From Gavia stellata (taxonomy: Eukaryota; Chordata; Aves; Gaviiformes; Gaviidae): 64,000 nucleotides of DNA. The translations under genes and the position numbers were made by a program. The stretch is taken from the NCBI RefSeq assembly GCF_030936135.1, contig NC_082594.1, positions 103,579,020 to 103,643,019 of the forward strand, in the 5' to 3' direction. Below are positions 1-14,171 of the stretch, piece by piece; the stretch's first letter is position 1, and the number at the start of each line of letters is the position of its first letter. The notes under the pieces were generated by a model. The model was not told the DNA's origin. It was given only the letters and a program-made list of their open reading frames with translations, and searched no databases.

Positions 1-123
1 TTGCTGACTTGATGGTGGCCTGAGGGCAGTTCTGCAGTCCTCTGTGAAAAACTGCAGCTGAATGTTTTTCCAATGTACAGTATTCTGTTCAGGAAATAGG
101 AAAAAACATTTTTTAGTTTAAGG

Positions 124-309
124 TTGATCGAACACTGGAACTGGTTGCCCAGGGAGGTTGTGGCGTCTCCATCCTTGGAGATACTCAAAACCCATCTGGA
201 CACAGCCCCGGGCACTGCTGTGCGTGACCCTGCTCTGAACAGGGGCTCAGACTGGGCAGTCTCCAGAGGTCCCTTCCAACCTCAGCCATTCTCCTGTGAT
301 TCAGTGAGT
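124..309 (+). mobile_element. CR1 LINE, 3'-end fragment
   Basis: The stretch encodes the typical CR1 ORF2 C-terminus (HWNWLPREVVASPSLEILKTHL) split here as HWNWLPREVV followed by ASPSLEILKTHL, then runs into the CR1 3' UTR with the hallmark AGAGGTCCCTTCCAACCTC and a decayed octamer tail (ATTCTCCTGTGATTCAGTG). It is a severely 5'-truncated insertion, which is usual for CR1 because reverse transcription starts at the 3' end. The tail octamers carry substitutions, so the copy is not recent. Its 3' UTR differs from the pair of copies at 22.9 and 27.4 kb, so it belongs to another CR1 subfamily. The exact 5' edge is uncertain by some tens of bases. Confidence 0.88.
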
Positions 310-3300
310 CTGTATTTCTTCTCCCAGTACCACATATTAATAGCAGCTCAACGTGGCGTTGCCACCTTTTGCTTCTGTCCTACCAGACTGTAAGTGTTTG
401 CACAATTTTTTGTGATGTTCTAACATTTTATTTGCTACAAAGCAAGAGATGTTTCTGTGTCTGGAAGGGAAACTTTTTGTGTTGAAAGTTTAACTTAGTT
501 TTTCTGTTTAGGAAGAATGAATAGTTTGGGTACAGCAGTTTTAATATACTGGGCAAGTAAGTGGAAAAACATAACCGAGGAACAATACACAATTAAGAAT
601 ATTTCTTTTTAAGGGACCTCTGTACAGATGCTATCTAAAATATTATGACAGTACATTAGACAGATTGGCTTTGACCGTGAAATTATTTCAAGCAATGTTT
701 TAATAAGATTTTGCAGCTGATTTCAGTGAGGATAACTTAGGAAACACAGCAAAACCTCAGAGATCAAGTATTGAAGCATTCCAGATAACATCAGAGAAGT
801 TTAAAATTGAAGATAGAAAACCCCTAGCCAATTATCTCAGTTCAGCTAGGTAAAACAGGATGGCTTCCCACGAGCATTTGCAAGTACGTTGAGCAGAACA
901 TTTCCCGAAGGCAGTAATGCTATTTCCAGAGATCTAGGTTTCTCTCTGTGCTTGTGCATATAGGCAACATCTGTCTCACACTGGAAAAGCATCTCATTAA
1001 CCAAATTAGCAAAATAGCTATCACATAATTTGATACTGCTGATAACTTCTGTACTAACTCTGAAGTTCAGAGAGCGGACTACCTTAGCTGATACAACACG
1101 TGAGGTCTGTGGGAATGTTGAGACGATCATTCAAAAAAATGTCATAGCCAATATGCTTAGGGGACAGCAGCTACCTAATAAATAAGAAAGCCTTGGCTGT
1201 TAAATTAAAACTTAACAAATCTAAAGATTACAGGACTTATCCACCAGGAATTCAGCTTTGTAGATTCTGAACACTTAGGTCTCAGTCCAGCAAAGCCCCT
1301 AAGCATGTACTTAAACACAGGGTTATTGACCTTGCAAGGATCACTTGCCAGCTTGAAGGTAAGCGTATGCGTAAGTACATTAGAAATTCAGCTCACAACT
1401 GTGATTCACAAGCTCCTCTAAAACAATGCATGACCCCAACAGAGGGCCAAATCTCAGATCAACCAAGACAGATTATTTTCCAGCAGAATAGAAAAAAAAT
1501 AAGGTTTCTTAAAAAATGAAAGAAGGAGCTGGATGTTTCTTAATCACTGCAGGCATAAATGGAAGAAAAATTGCTAATCAGGAATCTATTGATAACCACA
1601 CAATTCACAATCATTCTATCTACATTGCATGGAGCTACACTGTTGCCTTTTAGACAATGTAAGGAGAAAAAATGTAGCTACTGGGAATTTGAAAAAGAAA
1701 TGTAGGCATGCAGTCTGAAGGAGGTTTAGATATAATGAAGTATAATTTGAGGATTTTCCTTGAGTGTTTATTGTAAGCACCTTTTTAATTTTTTCTATTT
1801 TATATCTTTTAAAATGAACCTCTTAAATCTGCTGCCAAATGTTAGTCCCATAGGTAAGGCAAGTGTAGCTTCCTAGTAAGCAAGTAGCTAGGATGAATCT
1901 TACACAGCCCCGTGCCCTGACCTGTGTTTAAAGTCTTGTGTGTGGGACCTACAGTGCTTCAAAGACTGATGGTGTCCTGCTACTTTCAGGGTACGTAAGG
2001 AAGCTGGAGCGCATGGCCAAGTGACCACTGTGAAATGTCTGTCTCTAAAACTGTATTTGTGCTTAGTTCTAACTCAGATTACTGCATGCAGTAGCATTTC
2101 ACAACCCTCTTCGCCTTCAAGAGCTATCTTTATTCTCACTGTGAAGAAAAGAAGTGCCGCTGTGGCCATTTCCAGATGGACACTGAAGAAAAGGAAACCT
2201 GGGACATGCACAGGTTTTTCCTGGCAGACCAGAGATTTAGCTCTCGTTTGATAAATCTCAGCCAGAATCCTTTCCATAACAACCTTTCCATTCAACAAAA
2301 AGACAATGTCGATCTGCATGCTTGTGTGTAGTGCTGTTAGCACAAAATAAAATGGGCATCTTTAAAGGAGGACCTTCCTCAGAAGGTGAACAGGGGAGCC
2401 CCTGACTTTATGCGGCATGGCCAAATGGGGTGCTGGAGGTGCTGCACAAACCCTGTGCCCATGGGAAAACAAATTCAGACTTCTGCCTGTGGGTTACTCC
2501 CGTGGCCAGAGGGGCTGCTGTCCTGATATACGTGTTCATGGGTGGTAAAGGAATTGCTGCAGTGGTGTCAGCGGTGGTCCTGCCCTGTATCTGCGTGCCA
2601 GCCCTGTCCGAGCTCGGGGAGGCTGTCCTCTACTACAGACTGGGTTTGTCTGCATCATCTGCTCTCATACTTTCCAGTCCCAGGACCGCTGCAGAGGAGC
2701 CATCCCAGTGCCAGGAGGAGCTGAGGGAAACCACCGCCGTACCTTAGCCTCCAGGGAGGCAGGACTGACTACTTTGCTGATTTAAAAACTCACCTCATAA
2801 TATAATTCACCTCTTCTGAGGAGAAGGGGAAAAAAAAAAGAACATTACCCCAGTGTAAAACTTCCTTTCTCTGTACATATGCAGCACACTGTTAAGGGCT
2901 TCAGTGAAACCTGAGGTCTCTTTGTAATGAAATAATTCCCTGAAGAAATAATGTGAAATTTCAACCTCTAATTTTCCATGGCTGTAGGAAAAAACATACA
3001 TGTGAGAAGAGAGGGACTTTCCTTAAGGCATATGGAGACATACATGGATAGCTGATCTCATTTAGAAACTTGGGGCCCTGAAACCCTTGTGTTCAGCAAT
3101 GACTTTGAAAGTGATTTGATCTATAATAGCATTAAGAAGTGCCAAGAGAAATCAAGTGCTTATTGTTGGTGCTGCAAGAGCAGAGAGGGAACCCATTCCT
3201 TTCCTTTTGTATTATAAAAATAAACACACAGGGAACTGATGGTCCCTGACCCAGGGAACAAAGACCATCATGGTACAAGCACATAATTAGAAACGGTTCT

Positions 3301-4504
3301 CTACAGAAGCCCTGGTCCAAACAGACAGAGGGAAATACAGGCACAAGCAAATGCAATAATTTTCCCTGTGTCACTTGGCAGATCCCTGGTAAAGCCCAGG
3401 TGTCCTGACTCCCCAGAAAATGATGATAAAATGGTATGTCGACAAGAAGGATTTTCCTTGGCGTAATCCACAATGACATCAAAGACTCTGAACTAATTTG
3501 TTTTTTGTCAACGAGATAAAGATATTAGGTTAATGCCTTTTGTTCCTCGACAGAATGTTTTAGTCAGTGAACAGAATTAATTGTGTTGACATAATGGATT
3601 TATTGTTTCAACAAAATGCCTGTCTGTTTTCACGCAGTGGATAAGGGATTTGACAAAACTAATGCTGATATCAGGGGATTCTTATATAGCTGAATTATCA
3701 ACCTGATAAAATGCCACTAGCGTAAAAGAGAACATGAAGGAAAACAAAGAGTCTATAGCCCAGAGGCATTAGTGCTCATAAGAAGTACACAAAGAATACA
3801 TTAAGTTTTACAATTCCTGTGGCTTTTTGCAATGAGCAAGGTGCTACTGACACAGACCATATGCTCCCACAGACCCCTGCGTGCAAAGGTGAAAGCCCTC
3901 TTCCCAGAAACCTGTCAGACCTGCCTACTGCCAGGATTTGTGAGTAGGGAAAGCTCTCAGCTTGGGCCAACACCAGCCTGGCTCTGTCACTGCTGCTGCG
4001 GACCACCTTTCTGCACGTCCCTGGGAGCAAAGCAAGGAGATGGAGCAGAGAAGAGTGAACATGGGTGGTGGTGAATAGCCTGAAAAATCCAGCTGAGAAG
4101 CACAATGTTTGCAATGCAGTGGATTTCTGTGGTGTCAGGACATGAAACCTGTTTACACAAAAGTCAACCAATTTTTTTGTCTCTCTGTGCAAGCTACTTC
4201 TATCTTCATCAACAAAACTGGTTGCACCCCTTCAGCACTGGGCTGTAGCCTTTCGGTCAGCACTCCCCAGACTGAACCGGGCGCTTTACGTTTAGGAAGA
4301 ACCACCAGAGTTTTGCACTTGTGTCCAAGAAGAGAATCAGTTGCGTTCATGTGCTAAGCAATGTAGGGCACAGCCTGTCCATGCCAACCTTGCCCTGCAC
4401 TGAACTCTCCTACCCTAGTTCTGGGCTTCTCTCAGCCTCAGGCTCTGAGTAGAACCAGGCTGGAGGGAGGCGTTGGTGATGTGCAGGACCAAGGAACACA
4501 AAGA

Positions 4505-4620
4505 CAAGGGGAGAACATGAGAAAAATGAAAAGATTGAAAAAAGAGAGAGAGAGGTAAAGATGAGAGAAAGAAAAAAAGGTGAAGAAAAAAGATGAAAAG
4601 ATAAGGAAGCAGGGAGAAAG
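4505..4620. repeat. Purine-rich low-complexity tract (GA/AAG)
   Basis: About 115 bases consist almost entirely of A and G on the + strand, with a short GAGAGAGAGAG core near 4543-4554 and AAAAAG-type words around it. It is a degenerate polypurine tract rather than a clean microsatellite. Open frames read on the opposite strand (Leu/Phe/Ser-rich) are a by-product of this composition. Confidence 0.75.
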
Positions 4621-7600
4621 CCATTGTCATCTGATTTCTTTGTCCAAATCTAAGTTAATGTCTTGAAATGTTAAGCAGACGAGTTTGCTACTTTTCTTTA
4701 TGCTTAAAACCAGTTAGAACCCATCTTCCTTTAAAGGAGACTCGGTAGTGCAGAATAGTTTTCCTGTAGCCCCCCAAACCCCTCGTGTACGTACAAAATC
4801 AGTAGGTGCAGCTGAGGACACGTGTACACGGCCAGCTGACCTGCTGCCAGCGATTCCGGAGCCAGCACAGACCAGGCGTTGAGGAACGGTATCACCCTGG
4901 AGAGGATGTTGCATCAAAGAAATCAAACCCTGTTCAGTAGGTGTATTGTCTCAGAAGCAGCACGTTCAAACCAGATACAGAGTCACCAGTTGCCCAAAAG
5001 AGGTAAGCAGCAAGTAATGAATTTGAGACGTATAGTGAAGGCGTGAGGGAGCTAGAGAAGGAAAGGTCTGGGTGGGTGGGTGATAGGGAAATAACACTGG
5101 CCGAAAGAGGCACGCGTATTTGGATGCACGGAAAGATGGGAGCCTCAGAAATGATGTGAAATTGAAATGGAGACATTTTTCCTTCTGGAGAAGGGCTGGG
5201 TTTCTGTTTCTGACTACGGCAGCAGTGCTCCAATCCTGCAGTAGTCGGGTCAGGTGCCAGATAGATGGCCGAGGCCGACTACGGACTGACCTGCATTACC
5301 CAAATGTTTGCTGGGAAGACTTATCTTTGCTCTTCATTTTATGTTGCCACAATACATCGCCTTGTTAATTTGGAAATATAACACAGAATAGCACACTGGA
5401 TAATTGCAACAGCAAAGCACGTTTTGCAGCCAAAAGTGAGCAGTGGGAACTCCTGTTTCTTCCTCTCTGTAGTGGTTGTCTTTTTTCCTGAAAATTTCTT
5501 TCAAAGTAAACCATACATGCGTGAATGGTGTTTCCTTTCTTTTCCAGTCGGACTCGCTTGCGCTATCGCCCCGGGGAAGGAAAGTGCCAGAAGTAAACAG
5601 AGCCCATTTACTAATCTGTCCTTCAGAAGAAGATGTGCTTGGCTCTGGCACTGACACCGGTGGTAAGTATTGCTGCGGGTACTCGGCCACTCAGTGCTGG
5701 GAATTTGATAACAGACAGCAAAGGGTTTCTGTGAAGAGAAATAATTGCAGCAGCTGATAGAATGAATTGAAGGAAATTAAGTGAAAGTAACCACATGTAA
5801 ATGAAAGAGCTCTTCATCTTCACTCACGAAAAGAGCCTGCAAATAGTTTCAGCAGAAACTGTGAACAAAAACAGGAATGTGGATTTTTCTTTTTCCTTAA
5901 AAAGAGAGCCCTTCGGTGTGAGGTCGTATTGTGACTCGATGCAGACAATGCTCTTTCTCAGCAGAGAGGATTAGGGCAAAGATATCTCAGAGTCATTCTC
6001 ATTTTTCATGATTTGTGGGTAGGAGAAAGGGGCTTAACCCTTCCTCAGGTTAAAAAAGAATTTTCTGTTTCTGCATGTTTTTTCTCTGAAATTTATGCTG
6101 ACATGGAGTAGCACAGAGCACTGAAACTCCCTCCTCAGCACCCCACGTGATTTCTTGAGCTGCCAAAAGAATGGAAAAGAGAGGTAGTAAAATTAAAGCA
6201 AAACACAAGAAAACAATGTTGGGGAATTTCATCCTCTTGACCCCGACAAGATTAGTCCGTGTAATTGAAACCCCTGCAACCATTGGATTTGGAGATGATT
6301 TTCTTCCTATATGGAAAAAAGCGGGGGGACTCAACTTTCACGACCTTCATTTATTTTATTTATGTAAAACATAGCTTTCCTTACCCAGTGCTTGTTTTGG
6401 TTTTGTTTTCTTTTTAATGCTTTGGAATCGGTTGCGTTTGTTGTGATAAACAGTTGAAGTGATCCAGGGCCAGAGTCAGAAACAGCATCAGGCTGACTTT
6501 GAGGGGAAACGTGGTTAGATTCAGGGAGGTGAAAAATTGACATTATAGCTGAGCCTGGATGGGTCAGCTGGGCTGATGTAAACTGGGTGGACACTAACTC
6601 ATGGGGTGGGCACCCTTCTGGCTCCCCTGTGTCTCACAGGGCCCTGGGAGGATTTTGGGTTGACCAGGGGCGAAGGACTTTGCTGCTCCCTGGTTAATCT
6701 GGAATTGTGCAGTTGACTGAATTTTTGAGATGCTGCATTATGTTTATTTTTGCTTCCTCCCCTTTTCCTCAAATAAAAGGTACTTTTCTTGTCAAAAGCT
6801 CTTAATGCCCATGAGAGAGAGGGAAAATCATGCCTGCTAAGGTGACAGAACGGATTTATTTTCATTTACTGGAGCCAGAAATAGACCAAGTGTGATAAAA
6901 GCTACCTATTCTATTTCACATTATAACAGATTCGGAGCATGCATATGGTCAGTTCACTCATCTCATTGTATCTACAGGGAGGGAACTTCTGGCTGAGGAA
7001 GCAATAATTTCAGCCATTCGCATTGGATCAGCAGCTGCATGAACCCCATACACAGATTTCACTTTATTTCACAGCACTGAGCAACTACGCCTGAGAAATT
7101 AGGCCCTCTGAAGGTATTGTCAGCGACATATCCAGTGAGGATGCAAAATAAATCCAGCGACATCTCCAAAGTTACTAAGCGTACTCGAGACTTTACACTA
7201 GCAATGGTTTGGCTTCATTACATATTTTTTACATGCATTTCCCCTGTCACTCTATATTATATTTATTCCACAATTTGTTGTCTTTATTGGGTTTTTTTTG
7301 ACACACAATCAGGAGAGAGAAACTGTGACAGGAATGACTGAAGCTTTGGCAGGAAAAAGGAGAGACTGTCTTTGTATTCTGTATTTGTACAGTGCTGAGA
7401 AAATTGGGGTCTGATAGAGAAAAGGGGCTTTTAGGCACGGGCACCACATAAGAGGGATGTTGTCCCGTGAACTGCAGAACTGTTGAAAACTCTAGCTCCA
7501 GTAGCTAAGTTTCTTGCAGGTTTGTGTCCTTAAGCCCTTTTCCTTGTGATAAGAGTCTCTCTTCCCTGCATATACTCTTATGCCACCACAAAGGGCAAGG

Positions 7601-10600
7601 AGCAGTGCGGGCGGAGGTTAGGCAGGGACCCCGCTGCACCAATGGGCAGGTGAGGACATGTTGGCTCATCGGCCATGTAGCTGCTGCTAAGCAGAGGACG
7701 ACTCAGCTCTGCCTGCCTTTCCCACAGCGGAGACAGTAATTTGGGCCCGTCTCCTTTGACTGACTTTCATTTTCATGAAGCTTGTTAATTTTGGGTTTTA
7801 AATGTTTCTGTCAAATGTCATTGCAACTGGCCAAGAACCAGCACTTTTTTGGGGGCGTGCTGGGGAAACTGTCAGACAGGCAGATGGATGGATAGACAGT
7901 GCAACTGCATAACCTCGTTTCCTTAGGGAAAAGAGAACAGCAATAATGGACAGATGTCAATGTTAAGTAGTTGCTGCTAATGTTTGGGTAGTGTGCAAGT
8001 AAGAATTCATATTGTGGGTGGGAAATAGGATGCTATAAAATAATAAGCCAACTGAGATAATATTTTTATACCCATATGGTGGAATCGTTCAACATTTTCT
8101 CTGTAAACAAGAAGCAAGAATATTGTAGGACAAATGCTCAGGAAGTGAATTAACAGGAATATGCTTTGTCACAGTAAGTTCTTTATTCAGGGATGAACAA
8201 ATGAGATCTTTAAAACTGACTACATAGCAGGGCGTTAAATTCTGCCTTGAGTATCCTAAACTCTGCTCTCAATTACATCCTAGAGAACTGATTAACCTTG
8301 CTGAGAAGCTGAGTACAGGAAGAGTCCAACCTAGGTTATTTGAGCCAATAAACTTTCTTCATTCCTCAGCTATAGATAGCAGGGGGGTGAACTGGAAAAG
8401 ATTTACAGATCTTACTGTTCTTGAATATTTTCACAAAATATTTTCTGAAGCTCTGCACTGAGGAAAGTCACAAAGGATCACTCAAAGCTCTCTTCCAAAC
8501 CCCGAAGTATAACTATAGAGAGAGACTTCCTTAAAAAGACCAACTGAATCAAAGGGAAAAATTCCAACATCTCACCAGATTTTGGAGCAGACATTGTGTT
8601 CTGAGCAGAGACCCCACGAAAGAGGAAATTTATGCTGCCATCCTCCTTTGGCGAGTTATCTCTGGATCAGCAGAAGGAAAGAGAGTTTCCACGATGCTGG
8701 AACCATGCAGGAGCCTCAGTTGCCTCTTCAACTCTCTTTTTCTAAGAAGACAACAATTCCTGATTTACATGTTTCAATATTTCCATTGCTTTTTGTCCAG
8801 GAAAGCATATCTGCTACAAAAGACGGAAAAGTAAAGGTTGCTGCTTTTTGACATATCTGTAAATGATAATGGTGAGAAATGGCATTTGACAAAGCAAATT
8901 ACGTAACAAAGTTTAAAAAAACAGGGGAAATCCCACAATGGTGGGACTCTGTAAGTCATCTGTTCTCCATATCATCTCAAAGAATGCCCGGTACTGATCA
9001 GGGCCTTCCTCCTGTGGACATCTGCCCTCCAGAAACCATGAATCACTGCTTCATGCTGAGGCCGTGAGGGTGATCTTACAGTCTCTGCTGATCTGTGCAG
9101 CATGGCAAGGGCCATCCAAGGCCAGGGGGCTCCCAGATTCTTGAGCCAGTCAACCCCTGTTGGCACACTTCTCCAGAAACTGGTGTCTGGCTTGAGCTGA
9201 AATGTGAGGATTCATCAGGAATCATTGATTTTCCTTATTAATGTCCACACCTCCAGTCCCCAAGGAAAGGAGAACTAGAGTTCAAACAGGGAACAAGAGC
9301 ACCATTAGGAGCTCAGTTCACTGCAGCATTTCCCTCTTGCAACGCAGAGGTATGGAATAGGACAAGAGACACAGCCAACACACACTGAAGCAGTTCCTGC
9401 TTTGGTTAAGGATAAATATAAAGATTTGTCTCAGATCCTAACAGCTAACAAAATGTATGTTCTCTGTTCTCTTACATCAAGACATTTATTGACGGGTTCT
9501 TAAGTGAAGGTTTTAAGAGCTAAGGCTAAAATTTGCCTGTTGAGATCTGATTTAATATCTGATGATGCATCCTTTGTTTTATTGCCCTTCTACATTTTCA
9601 GGGTGCAACCTTTTCCTGAACAGTCTATTCTGGATGCAATCTATCTGTAACAAAAAGAGTCAAGGCTTCTTGAAATGAACTTGGAGAGGTACCACAGAAC
9701 CTTATTTACCACTAGCCTACTCATTCAGTTCCACCTTGTTGCTTTAAAAACTAGTATGCGTAACGTGTCTAAGTCTTAAACTCTCTTAAACTAAAACATT
9801 TTTTAAAAAACTTTCAGAATTCTTGAAATTCAGATAGGTTTCATTCTTTATTGTCAAAAGGTGACTCATTAAAGAGTATTTTTCCATCTGTCTGCAGAAA
9901 CAATTTTGTATCTTCTCCTGAAGGGTGTAGGGTCACTCGGATAATGGTTTTCTCTTGTAATAATAGGATCCTGATTGCATATGATGGTCTGGTTTTTTAA
10001 CCTTAATTAAGTTGTTCTATGCATTTGGCAGTAATAAGTGATTTGATGGAAGTCTTCAAAATTTCAAAAGCATGACTTTTATGGCTGTCACTAACAGTGA
10101 ATGTATGGACTGGAATTAATTTCTAGCATGGTCTTTTACCCATTTAGAGGCAAAGTTCTGCTCAGGCAGTGTACAATACAGTTCACTGGATGAACTTCAA
10201 CCCTGTTCAATCCCAGTTTTGGAAACAGCTTGAACTTCCTTTGGAAATATTGTTTTCTGTGAGCAGCATGGTCTTGTCTTTTGGAGACAGTATAACAACT
10301 CCCGGAACGTTAACAGATACCAGTGGTATTAAGCAACAGAAGGGAAAGCTCAGTTTGGAGACAGAAGGAGACTGCTGTGTTTGAAACAGATCCACGAATT
10401 GATAAAAATAAATCTTCAAAATCCTTGCTCACCTTTTAGGGGGGGATCTAAAGTTTCTGTGTACCTCTGCTTTCCCAGTAGTCACTGGGGTGTTTAGGAG
10501 AAAGATGACGTAAGATCTGTGGCTGTTCCACATCTCTGTCTGTGCCAATGATTCATGACGAAAGGCGACCACGTAGGAAGAAGTTTAGGGTTTCTGAATC

Positions 10601-13600
10601 TCAGAGGGAGGATAATGCGTCTGAACAGCTTGGATCATCATGCTGATGCTTTTGTCTACATCAGCGAGTATTGTGGTCCAGTGGGAACAGATGTGCAGTT
10701 GAAAACACTTGGTGCTGGGGACTTGATATCCATCTAAGTGCATTTTGGAAGGGCTATGTCAGTTTAACACGAGCCTGGTCCCATGAACTGAATACCATTA
10801 GCAGCCAAGTACATTAGGTGCAATCCTGGAGTCCATCTTTGTGCTTAGTCTGACTCTTTGTTAGGAAGCATGTCCACAGATCCAAGTGCAACATACATAC
10901 TCCTTTCCCTGAGGCTGAATAGGACGCTCGTGTGACTCACCTCGGGTTGCGAGTTCATTGACTAAGGCAGGCACCTGTGAGACTGGGTCAGCCACCGTGG
11001 AATTGTTTCACCAACATCCTTCGGTCGAGCTAGCCTTGGTCGGTCCTCTCTTAATAACCATGAACTGAAAGAGTTCCTTGAGTCATGGAAGAAACTACAT
11101 TTACATCCCAACGGTTGGCTTGTCGCAGAAGACAGGTCCTATAATGACGATTATTTTCTCAGCATAAAGAAAGAAAAATGCAGATAACTAAGTAACGCAT
11201 CAGAGCAACAACCAAGCAGAGCAGCTGCAAGGGTGGTTTCTCAATGGGATAAGAGAAAGGACATAGGGCAACCAGCTGCAGCAGCTTGCTATTACTAGAA
11301 TCTGCCATTTGCGACTCTGTCAAAAACCACAAGGAGCGGATGCTAAATTAACTCGCTGTTTCCGTGCGTGGCTGTGCTGTGCAGTGGCTTCTAATGCATT
11401 TTGTGTCTCAGTGTTACTTGTTATCATGCATAAGCAAACAGGAAAAAATGTGTGGCTGTAAAAAGCTGCCTTTTAAATATGTATTACTTGGCACTAAATT
11501 TCTTTAGACTGTCTTCCATGATCACAATACATTGATTAGGATTTCTGTTTTCTTTTTTTTTTGGGGAGTTCTCATCTCCCAAATCTAATTTAATCTCCTT
11601 TGAGTTAGGATTTTATATTTTTGTAGAGTTGTGCAGCATGAAGAAAGAAAGTGCATGAGAATCCATATGCACTCCTCTTAATAAAATAAAAGGGCAGAGC
11701 AAATAACCCATCATTAGTGTCTCATGGAGAAAGCAGCTTCAGAAACCAACAACCTTAATTTTTTCTTAGCTCATTCAAAACCATAAGTGAATGCAACTGA
11801 GGCATGCCCTGAACAATAGAAAATTTTAGGCTGGAGTTGTGAGGGGTGGTAAAATCACTGGCTCCTGCATACCAGTACTATGTGCCAGTCAGTGTTTGAG
11901 AGAAGCAGCAGTTCTTTGCGGGTGTACATAGATGAAGGAACCTTTTGTATTTTTGCCATGTCCTTTGCCTCAGTTTAACCTGCAACAAGCAGTTGGCACC
12001 ATCTGCAACATGCTCTGGCTTCACGCCTTTAATGAACATCTATATTAAATTTGCTTCCTGACAAGCAAAAAAACCCAACCTTCCTCCAATCCAGTTAAAA
12101 TACAGTGCTATTTATTGTGAATGCATAACGATAAACGTAACAGGGCTTCAGAAGTCTTGCAAATAGCAACACACTGGTTTGAATGCACCCAGTGAGAAGG
12201 GTACGTCAGAAACGCTACACTAGAGGCATAAGCTAAACGTACCATAGGCATAAATGGACAGATGCATTACCAATGCAACACCTACACACTTTAAACTGTG
12301 TAATACAAGCATCTTTATTCCCTTATAACAAAGCCTCTATGCAGATCTAACAGACACATATGTTTTGAGGACAACACTGTATGCACAGGAGGCAATGAAG
12401 AAACACCCATAATTCACACACAGATTGATGTCTTGGAAGAGAGAAAAGGATAGCAAGAAGTGGGATCCATTTTGCTGAACTTGTGTTAGGATTTAACCTG
12501 CTCTGATACAAATTGAGATCATGTGCACTGAAGATAAATCTAGCATCACTCCCATTGCTTTCCTGAGTGAAGTGCAGGTTTTGCGTATGAGGACACCCAC
12601 GATTTGAAAGGAGGCTCATTGAAAACTGACCAATCTTTTGGATCTGGCTTAGAAAATTAAAGGTAACTGACAAAACATCTCTCATACACACTTCCTAAAA
12701 TGGCAGCCATTCAAATCCCTTAGTGATGCTGGTAGAAATTTCACAAATAAGATGCAAATAGGAAATGTAAAAGTAATAATCATAAAGAGGATGATCTCCT
12801 TGCTTTTCCCCAGGCTCTTAGCACTGGATAAACAGGTGAGAGCGGCTTATTCCTATCCTAGCCCTAACCAGGTATTAAAGGCTCTGGATCAAGCTACGGG
12901 ATGACTGCAGAGAAAGGATCTTTATTGTCTTTGGGGGAAAGCAGAGGGGGTGGTGGAGGAGAGGTGGACAAGGGATGCTAGAGAGATTCGTGCTGATGCA
13001 GCTGTAGCCCACCTGCAGAGTGCGAGGGATGGGTGCATAGAGCTGCCTGTGTAGGTAAGGGGCTACTGAACCTCTCAGGATTTGTGTGGATGTGTTCCAG
13101 GAAAGATGCTTATTTTAGCTGGGGTGTCACTTCTGCTATTTACAGCCATCAGATGTGAAAACAAACAAACAAATACATATTTCAAACTGTAAGCCATTAC
13201 TAGATAGATATGTAGCTAACAGAAATAGGCATCTGGTAGTTGTCTTGTGTGAAATGTCCTTTGTACTTCAAAAGTGTTTCATTATGTATATCTAAACTTG
13301 ATTTAACTGCTTTCCAGTGTAGATGCAGTGCAGGAAATCTTTGTGATATACAGTCCCATTTGAAAACTGCATACAGATTTGTAGGTACTTTTAATATATC
13401 TCTTTGTTCCTCTCTGCAGATAGTGCTCAGCAAAAAAGATCAGTGTCTGTACCAAACCACCATGTCCCAAAGTTCTTCCAGTTCAGTGAGTTAAAATCTA
13501 AACTGTGAAAGTCACAAAGTAAAATTTAAAAAGTCAGCAGTCATGAAAATGCTAAGGGTGCAAATCCTTTGTATGAGTTCATAAGCAACTTCTTTCTCTA

Positions 13601-14143
13601 GTCCTCTGTCTAGATGCTGTGTTGCTATTTCTTCTTTTAGAAGAAACTTTGAAAAATAAACAAAAGCGTAGAGAATAATTTTTAGGTAAGTTTGAAACAG
13701 AAATAAACATATCCATTGGCAATGATAGAACTATGAAGTTAAAATCTACAAAAGCTGATATAACTGGGGCATAATAACATTAAGTAATCATGAAGAATTA
13801 TGCTTTATAATATTCTTGTACACACTTTAAGTATGGGGAAAAGTGGATTTTTATACAGTAAATTCTCTTGAACCTGGGAATGTTATAGTCTTGCAAAGCT
13901 AAAGTAGATTTGCCTGCATCACATAAAAACTCTTAAATTGATCCTTAGCCAAAATCTAAGCTTTTCTGTGGATAGCTAATGTAGGTTTTATGTAGCTTGT
14001 CATGTAATCAATATAGTAAAAGGTTCATCAAGAAATCTGCACTTAGGCGTTGTGCTGGACTGTTTCATTAGGCTGTAAACACCGAAGTTGATCTGTATAG
14101 TACTGCCATTGACTTTTAAGGTATCCCCTTAGAAAACAGACAT

Positions 14144-14171
14144 GTGATATATATATGTGTGTGTGTATATG
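14144..14171. repeat. Short TA/TG dinucleotide repeat
   Basis: A run of alternating AT followed by GT steps (GATATATATATGTGTGTGTG then TATATGG). It is short and imperfect, and nothing else is associated with it. Confidence 0.7.
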